A stretch of DNA of 5,056 bases. Source: Prevotella sp. CAG:485 (GTDB taxonomy: Bacteria; Bacteroidota; Bacteroidia; Bacteroidales; Muribaculaceae). Both the position numbers and the translations under genes were made by a program. The notes below the pieces were generated by a model that saw only the letters and a program-made list of their open reading frames with translations, did not search any database and had not been told where the DNA came from. Below are positions 1 to 5,056 of this stretch, in pieces (positions within the stretch are counted from its first letter, which is position 1; each line of letters opens with the position of its first letter). The stretch is taken from contig FR897800.1 in NCBI GenBank assembly GCA_000437495.1, positions 1-5,056 of the forward strand. Reading direction: 5' to 3'.

Positions 1-55
1 CTCATAGCCATTAACTGAATATCCCTACTTTATAACACCATTCTTCTTTCCCGTG

Positions 56-125
56 ATTTTCTATGATTCTGACGATTTTGTATGGGTCGTGGATTGCCAC
101 GGAATTTGTATGTATTTTTGTATGT
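56..125. repeat. Four short direct repeats (core TTTGTATG) in AT-rich intergenic DNA
   Basis: Three exact copies of TTTGTATG lie on the plus strand at 77-84, 105-112 and 117-124. A fourth copy with one mismatch (TTTCTATG) lies at 58-65. Most are preceded by an A/T run, so on the minus strand each reads roughly CATACAAAA. Between the second and third copies is a small 5-bp hairpin, CGTGG-ATTG-CCACG, at 88-101. No gene is supported anywhere in 1-181, and the base composition is visibly more AT-rich than the coding region to the right. The repeats lie just beyond the 3' end of a tRNA gene, where integrase arm-type sites often occur, but no integrase is visible. They could equally be a low-complexity coincidence. 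The repeats are seen directly; any function is inference. Confidence 0.5.
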
Positions 126-130
126 ATATA

Positions 131-175
131 AAGCTATTACCGCCGTAAGTGCTTGCCTTACAGCGGTAATAGCTT
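131..175 (-). terminator. Hairpin terminator downstream of tRNA-Ser
   Basis: The arms 131-143 and 163-175 form a perfect 13-bp inverted repeat. It continues inward through 144/162 to a further 5 bp (145-149 with 157-161) around a 7-nt loop. In a minus-strand transcript the 144/162 position is a U-G wobble, giving a continuous 19-bp stem. In a plus-strand transcript it would be a C-A mismatch. This asymmetry suggests the structure serves minus-strand transcription. It begins six nucleotides after the encoded CCA of the tRNA and is followed by a T/A-rich stretch (TTTATATA) rather than a pure U-tract. The most likely role is intrinsic termination of the tRNA-Ser transcript, perhaps also defining the 3' end for processing. 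Confidence 0.7.
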
Positions 176-181
176 GATTGT

Positions 182-269
<88 letters not shown>

Positions 270-297
270 TGATGTCGCATTAGCGTTGAATGGAGTG

Positions 298-329
298 CAA
301 AGGTAAGCATTTATTTTTACTCATGCAAA
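298..329 (-). promoter_or_regulatory. Bacteroidetes-type promoter for tRNA-Ser
   Basis: Read on the minus strand, a -33 box TTTG (329-326) is followed by exactly 20 nt and then a -7 box TACCTTTG (305-298). This fully matches the Bacteroidetes primary sigma factor consensus TTTG-N19-21-TAnnTTTG. The predicted transcription start is near 291, leaving a leader of about 20 nt before the mature tRNA at 269. The spacer is A/T-rich. The position just upstream of a tRNA gene on the same strand supports the assignment. The boxes are seen directly; promoter activity is inferred from the consensus. Confidence 0.8.
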
Positions 330-354
330 TGTTTTGCAATTTTGTGGGCAAAAT

Positions 355-417
355 GTGCATGGGCAGGGCAACGGCAGGGCGTGAGAAGGGCGTGGGAAGT
401 GGGTTCTTCGCAGGGGG
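355..417 (-). other. C-rich, G-poor spacer 3' of ftsW; possible Rho loading region
   Basis: This 63-nt stretch directly follows the ftsW stop codon. Read on the minus strand it contains 33 C and 10 G, with short repeated runs such as GCCCTGCC and CGCCC. No stem able to act as an intrinsic terminator is visible. Only a weak 6-bp AT-rich hairpin (339-344 with 349-354) follows it. A long C-over-G unpaired RNA is the classic property of a Rho utilisation site, and here it would sit between the end of the dcw genes and the tRNA promoter. The composition is counted from the sequence; the Rho role is inference. Confidence 0.25.
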
Positions 418-1812
418 TTATTTGCCGTTGCCGACGCGCATGGGGTTCATGGTCTGCATCTCTTTTGGCAACTCGCGGCTCTCGGCGTTCACGGCTTTGC
501 GGTCGTTGCTGACCACGGCAAAACGGCTCACGCTGAGCATCATGCCCACCGCCACGGACATGATGATGATGGAGGTGCCGCCTTTGGAGATAAAGGGCAA
601 TGGCTGCCCCGACACGGGCAAGACACCGGTGACGATGCACATGTGCACCAGGGCCTGCGCCACTATCATCACCGCCAGACCCATGATGAGCAACGCAGGG
701 AAGGCACGGTGGCATTTGCTGGCCACGTAGCCGGCGCGAGCCACCAACAGCAGGTAGAAGATGAGCAGGACGATGCCGCCCACAAGGCCCCAGTCTTCAA
801 CTATGATGGAGTAGATATAGTCGCTAAAGGCCAGCGGCAGGCGTGAGCTCTCGCGCGAGTTTCCGGGCAGGTTGCCGGTGATGAACCCGTGGGCCATGGC
901 GTAATGGGCATGTTTCACCTGGTAGTTGGCGTCGGTTACGGTGTCGCCCGGATGCACCCCTTTCAACCACATACGGATGCGTTCTTTGCGCATGTCGTGG
1001 CGGTCGATTTTGCCTGTGGTGTTTATCTGATACTGAATGCCGTAGCCTTCCACCCGGTGCATCTGCTGCTCTTCGGCCTGCACCTTGGCGAAGGCGTTGT
1101 CATCGTCAGCCGACTCTTTGATGAGATACGCGCCGCCGCCGAGTACAACGTAGCACAACACCACGATGAAGATTTTGCGCGACTGTGTGCCGCCGATGAT
1201 GAACATGGACAGCGACACCACCATCATCAGAGCCATGTTTGTGGCGCCGTTCTGATACACCGACATGCCCATGATGCCCACCAGTATGGCGCTGATGATG
1301 ACGCCTTTGGTGCTGACGCCGCCGTCGCGCTGGTTCTGCTGCATAATCTTGGCAAGCACCAATACAAGGGCTAATTTCATCATCTCGGCGGGCTGCAGGG
1401 TGAAGCCGCCTATGGGGATGGCGCGCATGGCGTCGTTGATGCGCACCCCGAAGTGCGACGCGTAGATGACAAGCACCAGACAGATGATAGCGAATATCCA
1501 CGCAAAGTTCCTGAAGAATTTGTAGTGGATGTTCTGAAACAGACACACCAGCACGAATCCGGCTATCAGGAATTTGATGTGGTCCCACAGCGGCACATAC
1601 ACATTCTCGGTTTTTATCACCGTGGAGGAGGCCGAATAGACTTCTATTATCGACACCACCAGCAGGAAGATGTATATGCCCCAGATGTATTTGTCGGGTT
1701 TGTTGTGCACCGGCGAGCCCTTGTCGTTTTTGGAGCGCGGAGCTTTCTTCTGCGCTTCTTCGGCAGGGCGACCGTCGATGGTTTCGCGTATCAGCAGTTC
1801 GGAGTTTGCCAT
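418..1812 (-). CDS. ftsW: FtsW, septal peptidoglycan glycosyltransferase (SEDS family)
   Basis: FtsW is an integral membrane SEDS polymerase. It joins lipid II units into glycan strands at the division septum, working with the class B penicillin-binding protein FtsI. The 464-residue product has a charged, lysine-rich cytoplasmic N-terminal tail (about 1-40) and about ten hydrophobic segments (roughly 43-59, 78-95, 101-118, 142-157, 169-184, 190-207, 213-230, 341-362, 370-395, 412-430). Family motifs are present: GGFTLQPAEMMKLALVL near 135-151, PGNS at 316-319, SDYIYSIIVEDWG at 330-342, and SGQPLPFISKGGTS at 401-414. D331 aligns with the catalytic aspartate of E. coli FtsW (D297). The long external loop between the seventh and eighth segments (about 231-340) has extra polar sequence, which makes the protein longer than the usual 380-420 residues. 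RodA is the close paralogue; the position after murD favours FtsW. The gene starts at ATG 1812 with no clear Shine-Dalgarno sequence. Confidence 0.93.
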   Translation of the reverse strand: MANSELLIRETIDGRPAEEAQKKAPRSKNDKGSPVHNKPDKYIWGIYIFLLVVSIIEVYSASSTVIKTENVYVPLWDHIKFLIAGFVLVCLFQNIHYKFFRNFAWIFAIICLVLVIYASHFGVRINDAMRAIPIGGFTLQPAEMMKLALVLVLAKIMQQNQRDGGVSTKGVIISAILVGIMGMSVYQNGATNMALMMVVSLSMFIIGGTQSRKIFIVVLCYVVLGGGAYLIKESADDDNAFAKVQAEEQQMHRVEGYGIQYQINTTGKIDRHDMRKERIRMWLKGVHPGDTVTDANYQVKHAHYAMAHGFITGNLPGNSRESSRLPLAFSDYIYSIIVEDWGLVGGIVLLIFYLLLVARAGYVASKCHRAFPALLIMGLAVMIVAQALVHMCIVTGVLPVSGQPLPFISKGGTSIIIMSVAVGMMLSVSRFAVVSNDRKAVNAESRELPKEMQTMNPMRVGNGK

Positions 1813-1860
1813 GAAAAGGAGGGTGTGAGGAGGTAGTGATAAAATTATGTGGATAAGAGA

Positions 1861-3219
1861 TTACCGGCCGCCCATTTCCTTAACGGCCTGTTTGAAGCGT
1901 CGTCCGCGGTCCTGATACGAGTTGAAGAGGTCGAAGCTGGCGCAAGCCGGCGACAGGAGCACCACATCGCCCTGCTGAGCCATGCGACGGCAGGCGTTCA
2001 GCGCCTCCTCAAGCGAATGAGTGTCGGCAATCTGCTTCACACGGCCGCCGAAGTGAGCCATAATCTTGCTGTTGTCCACGCCCATGGCCACTATACCCTT
2101 CACCTTTTCGTCTACCAGAGCGTCAATTTGCGAATAGTCGTTGCCCTTGTCCTTTCCGCCCAGGATGAGCACCGTGGGCGCCTCCATAGCCTCCAGGGCA
2201 TAGAAAGTGGAGTCTACGTTGGTGGCTTTGGAGTCGTTGATGTAACGCACTCCGTCGACCGTTCCTGCCGGTTCCAGGCGGTGTTCCACGGGAGCGAACG
2301 TGCCGAGAGCCTCGCGGATAACGTCCGTGTCCACGCCGAAGGCTGTGGCGGCCAGACCGGCAGCCAGCGAGTTGTAGAGGTTATGGCGTCCGGGCAGACT
2401 CAGGCCGCTGCGGGCCATGCTCCAGGTCTTGTCGCCGGTGCGGAATGTGATGACACCGTCGGCCACAGAAGCGGCCATAGAGTCGTCGTTGCGGTCGGTA
2501 AACGGCAGCCACGCGGCCTCACCGTGCACATCGCCAAGGTGAAGCTGCGTCTGCGGGTCATCCACCCAGTAGATGAACCGGTCGTCGGGCGTCTGATTGC
2601 GCGTGATGCGCATCTTGGCGCGGGCGTAATTGGCCATACAATGCTCGTAACGGTCGAGATGGTCGGGGGTGATATTGAGCAGAATGGCAATGTTGGCGCG
2701 GAAGTCGTACATATTGTCGAGCTGGAAGCTGCTCAGCTCTATCACATAGCACTTATGCGGCGTGCGTGCCACCTGGCGAGCCAGCGAATGGCCCACATTG
2801 CCGGCCAAACCGGCGTCTATGCCGGCCGCCGTGAGGATATGGTGTAGCAGCAGCGTGGTAGTAGTCTTGCCGTTGGAGCCGGTGATGCACAGCATGGGAG
2901 CCGTGCTGTAGCGGCCTGCGAATTCTATCTCGCTCACCACCTCAATGCCACGGCTCTGCAGCTGAACCACAAGCGGTGCCGAGAGGGGTATGCCCGGACT
3001 TTTCACACACATATCGGCGTTGAGAATCTTCTCGGCCGTGTGTCCCCCCTCCTCGTAAGCGATGCCTTCGCGCTCCATCTCCTCCTTGTATTTGGGGGCA
3101 ATGGTGCCGACGTCCGACACAAAAACATCCCAGTTGCGGGCTTTGCCCAACACGGCAGCCCCTACGCCGCTTTCGCCGGCGCCTAATACCACAAGTCGTT
3201 TGGTTTTTTCTTGTTGCAT
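1861..3219 (-). CDS. murD: MurD, UDP-N-acetylmuramoyl-L-alanine:D-glutamate ligase
   Basis: MurD is the cytoplasmic ATP-dependent ligase that adds D-glutamate to UDP-MurNAc-L-Ala (EC 6.3.2.9). The 452-residue protein has the normal three-domain length. An N-terminal Rossmann-like domain opens with VLGAGESGVG (11-20). The central ATPase domain has the P-loop GSNGKTT (114-120), ELSSFQLD (161-168), and NITPDHLDRY (182-191), with H187 at the metal-binding position. K202 in the AKMRI segment matches the carbamoylated lysine of E. coli MurD (K198). The C-terminal domain has LPGRHNLYN (275-283), EHRLE (312-316), YINDSKATN (326-334), GGKDKG (354-359), and LLSPACASFDLF (421-432) followed by the RGRRF end motif. 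All key residues are present. It lies 22 nt after mraY and 48 nt before ftsW, so it is probably cotranscribed with both. ATG 3219 is the natural start, because the Rossmann motif begins within ten residues of it. Confidence 0.97.
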   Translation of the reverse strand: MQQEKTKRLVVLGAGESGVGAAVLGKARNWDVFVSDVGTIAPKYKEEMEREGIAYEEGGHTAEKILNADMCVKSPGIPLSAPLVVQLQSRGIEVVSEIEFAGRYSTAPMLCITGSNGKTTTTLLLHHILTAAGIDAGLAGNVGHSLARQVARTPHKCYVIELSSFQLDNMYDFRANIAILLNITPDHLDRYEHCMANYARAKMRITRNQTPDDRFIYWVDDPQTQLHLGDVHGEAAWLPFTDRNDDSMAASVADGVITFRTGDKTWSMARSGLSLPGRHNLYNSLAAGLAATAFGVDTDVIREALGTFAPVEHRLEPAGTVDGVRYINDSKATNVDSTFYALEAMEAPTVLILGGKDKGNDYSQIDALVDEKVKGIVAMGVDNSKIMAHFGGRVKQIADTHSLEEALNACRRMAQQGDVVLLSPACASFDLFNSYQDRGRRFKQAVKEMGGR

Positions 3220-3241
3220 GATATATTGCAGAGCGATGGAA

Positions 3242-4552
3242 TTATCTTATTTTCAGGGTAACGAAAGTCATGGCGGCCAGCAGAATGCTCACAATCCAGA
3301 AACGGATTACGATTTTTGATTCCGGCACCGGACGCAGCGGCGCCTGTATCAGAGCGTCGATGCCCGCGTTCCCCGGTTTCTGGAAGTGATGATGCAGCGG
3401 CGTCATCTTGAAGATGCGTCTGCCCGTGCCGAACCGCCGTTTGGTGATTTTGAAATAGGCCACCTGGAGAATCACGCTGAGGTCTTCGAGGAAGAACACC
3501 AGGCAGAGCAGAGGTATGAGCAGCTCCTTGCGTATGAGGATGGCGAACACGGCCAGAATGCCGCCCAGGGTTAGCGACCCGGTGTCGCCCATGAAGACGG
3601 ATGCCGGGAAGGCGTTGTACCATAGGAAGCCCACCAGAGCGCCTATGAAAGCCGCCGCATAGACCACCAGCTCCTCGCTGCCCGGAATGTACATGATGTC
3701 GAGATAGGAGGAATAGACAATATGTCCGCCCAGATACGCCATGATTGCCAGCGCCACGCCAATCACCGCCGAAGTGCCGGCACAGAGCCCGTCGAGCCCG
3801 TCGGTGAGGTTGGCGCCGTTGCTCACGGCCGTAACCACCAGCACCACAACGAGCACAAACACCAGCCACCCCAGAGTCTTGGCCACCTCAGGGTCTGAAA
3901 TCCACGACGTCAGCCACTCATAGTTGAAGTTGTTGTTCTTCACAAACGGAATTGTGGTCTGAGGCGTCTTCTCCAGCGGACCTAACTTGACGATGTTGCC
4001 GTCGTCAACGGTAACGTCCTCGGCCGTAACAATCTCGCTCACCTCGGCAGTGGTGTCGGGCAGCGTAACCACCTGACGCATCTGTATGGAGGGCGACAGC
4101 CACATGGTGATGCCCACTATCAGGCCCAGACCAACCTGGCCGGTGATTTTATATTTCCCTTTCAGACCCTCTTTGTTGTGAAACTTCAGCTTGCGGTAGT
4201 CGTCGAGGAAGCCTATGCAGCCCATCCACACCGTGGCCACAAGCATCAGAATCATGTAAATGTTGTTGAGGTTGCCGAACAGCACACAGGGCACAAGGAT
4301 GCTGAGAATTATTATCAGGCCGCCCATGGTGGGAGTGCCCTTCTTGCTCATCTGTCCTTCCAGACCCAGTTCGCGCACCACTTCTCCAATCTGCATGCGC
4401 TGCAGCCGGTGAATGATGCGCTGACCGAACACCAGAGCTATCAGCAGCGCCACCGCCAGCGATATGCCGGCGCGGAAACTCACGTAATCCATCAGACGCA
4501 AACCGGGGAAATCAAAGTTTGCCGACAGATATTTAAAGAGCCAGTAAAGCAT
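3242..4552 (-). CDS. mraY: MraY, phospho-N-acetylmuramoyl-pentapeptide transferase
   Basis: MraY transfers phospho-MurNAc-pentapeptide from its UDP carrier to undecaprenyl phosphate, giving lipid I at the inner face of the cytoplasmic membrane (EC 2.7.8.13). The 436-residue product has about ten membrane segments (roughly 23-43, 76-93, 97-116, 137-152, 224-245, 257-275, 294-311, 326-340, 343-364, 414-433). The diagnostic motifs are KKGTPTMGG (70-78), GFLDDYRK (114-121, catalytic-site D117 and D118), NLTDGLDGL (248-256), MGDTGSL (321-327, D323 at the Mg2+-binding position) and PLHHHF (385-390). E. coli MraY has 360 residues. Most of the extra length is a polar, acidic insertion at about 154-223 in the external loop between the fourth and fifth segments, which I believe is common in Bacteroidetes MraY. 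The gene follows murE by 30 nt and precedes murD by 22 nt. The start ATG at 4552 gives the usual short amphipathic N-terminus (MLYWLFKYL). Confidence 0.97.
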   Translation of the reverse strand: MLYWLFKYLSANFDFPGLRLMDYVSFRAGISLAVALLIALVFGQRIIHRLQRMQIGEVVRELGLEGQMSKKGTPTMGGLIIILSILVPCVLFGNLNNIYMILMLVATVWMGCIGFLDDYRKLKFHNKEGLKGKYKITGQVGLGLIVGITMWLSPSIQMRQVVTLPDTTAEVSEIVTAEDVTVDDGNIVKLGPLEKTPQTTIPFVKNNNFNYEWLTSWISDPEVAKTLGWLVFVLVVVLVVTAVSNGANLTDGLDGLCAGTSAVIGVALAIMAYLGGHIVYSSYLDIMYIPGSEELVVYAAAFIGALVGFLWYNAFPASVFMGDTGSLTLGGILAVFAILIRKELLIPLLCLVFFLEDLSVILQVAYFKITKRRFGTGRRIFKMTPLHHHFQKPGNAGIDALIQAPLRPVPESKIVIRFWIVSILLAAMTFVTLKIR

Positions 4553-4582
4553 TGTCTATCAGTCTGTTACAGCGTTTGGTTG

Positions 4583-5056
4583 TCAAAGATTGAAGGCTGC
4601 CAGCACCTCTTCGCGGTCGTCGAAGTGATGCTTCACGCCCTCCACTTCCTGATAATTCTCGTGTCCTTTTCCGGCAATCAGAACCACATCGCCGGGCTGA
4701 GCCTGCTCAATGGCGGCGCGAATGGCGCTGCGGCGGTCGGTGATGCAAGTGGTTGAGACCGCCTGCTCGTCGCTCAGACCCGCGCGCATATCGGCAATGA
4801 TGGCGTCGGGGTCTTCAAAGCGCGGATTGTCGCTGGTGAGGAAGAGAACGTCGGAACGCTGAGCCGCCTCACGCGCCATCATGGGGCGTTTGCCGTGGTC
4901 GCGGTTGCCGCCGGCGCCTACCACAGTGAGAATGCGGCCGGAGGTGCCAATCACACCGCGAATGGTGTCGAGCACATTCACCAGAGCGTCGGGCGTATGG
5001 GCGTAATCCACAATCGCCGTCTTGCCGGCGGCGCTACGCAGCGTCTGGAAGCGGCC
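4583..5056 (-). CDS. murE: MurE, UDP-MurNAc-tripeptide synthetase (C-terminal part)
   Basis: The open frame runs to the right edge of the window, so only the last 157 residues are present; the start and ATPase core lie outside. The visible part covers the C-terminal Mur ligase domain: VDYAHTPDAL (16-25 of the fragment), VVGAGGNRDHGKRPMM (45-60), SDNPRFEDP (75-83) and AGKGHENYQ (128-136). The DNPR motif (76-79) is the signature of MurE enzymes that add meso-diaminopimelate (EC 6.3.2.13); lysine-adding enzymes differ there. This predicts a DAP-type peptidoglycan, as expected for a Gram-negative bacterium. A GTG at 5011 is not the start, because it codes for the valine inside the conserved VDYAHTPDAL motif and the homology continues upstream of it. 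The gene ends with TGA at 4583, 30 nt before mraY. The truncation is due only to the window edge. Confidence 0.96.
   Translation of the reverse strand, partial: GRFQTLRSAAGKTAIVDYAHTPDALVNVLDTIRGVIGTSGRILTVVGAGGNRDHGKRPMMAREAAQRSDVLFLTSDNPRFEDPDAIIADMRAGLSDEQAVSTTCITDRRSAIRAAIEQAQPGDVVLIAGKGHENYQEVEGVKHHFDDREEVLAAFNL

Noticed and set aside
113..120. TATTTTTG on the plus strand as a -7 promoter box
   Set aside because: It matches TAnnTTTG, but no TTTG lies 19-21 nt upstream (the nearest is at 77-80). It would also direct transcription into the antisense of the tRNA.
339..354. 6-bp hairpin ATTTTG-TGGG-CAAAAT as an intrinsic terminator of the dcw operon
   Set aside because: The stem is short and AT-rich, and no U-tract follows it on the minus strand. 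It is too weak to support the call.
889..1374. 161-codon plus-strand frame opposite ftsW, very rich in histidine
   Set aside because: The histidines come from reading the antisense of Met-rich and other hydrophobic codons (ATG read as CAT). No independent gene signal is present.
1849..2847. 332-codon open frame on the plus strand, antisense to murD
   Set aside because: Its translation is rich in H, V, A and R with no recognisable motif or domain order, and it lies wholly opposite a murD frame with every family motif. It is a shadow of GC-biased codon use.
3183..3869. 228-codon minus-strand frame overlapping mraY in another frame
   Set aside because: It shares the mraY strand but is rich in G, R and H, as expected for an off-frame reading, and mraY carries all family motifs in its own frame.
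4583..5011. Reading murE as a short complete gene from the GTG at 5011
   Set aside because: The GTG encodes the Val of the conserved VDYAHTPD motif, and the frame stays open with MurE-like sequence (GRFQTLRSAAGKTAI) to the window edge.

Overview
The window holds part of a division and cell wall (dcw) cluster, all on the minus strand, probably from a member of the Bacteroidales. Three things point to that group. The gene order is murE-mraY-murD-ftsW. The tRNA promoter is a full match to the Bacteroidetes TTTG / TAnnTTTG consensus. The gene starts lack clear Shine-Dalgarno sequences, and MraY and FtsW carry long extra loops. The family within the order cannot be fixed from the sequence; a Muribaculaceae- or Bacteroidaceae-like genome is a guess.

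Layout in the direction of transcription, from the right edge leftwards: the C-terminal 157 residues of murE (4583-5056, start outside the window), a 30-nt gap, mraY (3242-4552), a 22-nt gap, murD (1861-3219), a 48-nt gap, ftsW (418-1812), a C-rich spacer of about 90 nt, a promoter (298-329), tRNA-Ser(UGA) (182-269), a strong hairpin terminator (131-175), then AT-rich DNA with four short direct repeats (56-125) up to the left edge. No gene is supported in 1-181. The plus strand has only shadow frames.

The four proteins act in lipid II synthesis and use. MurD adds D-Glu and MurE adds meso-DAP to the cytoplasmic UDP-MurNAc peptide. MraY moves the finished muropeptide onto undecaprenyl phosphate (lipid I). 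FtsW polymerises lipid II at the septum. The tight spacing suggests one transcript.

The core is ordinary housekeeping DNA, and I see no new biological system in it. The part worth a second look is the left end. The usual next gene after ftsW, murG, is missing. In its place is an independently transcribed tRNA-Ser whose 3' end is followed by a terminator and repeats that could belong to an integration site.
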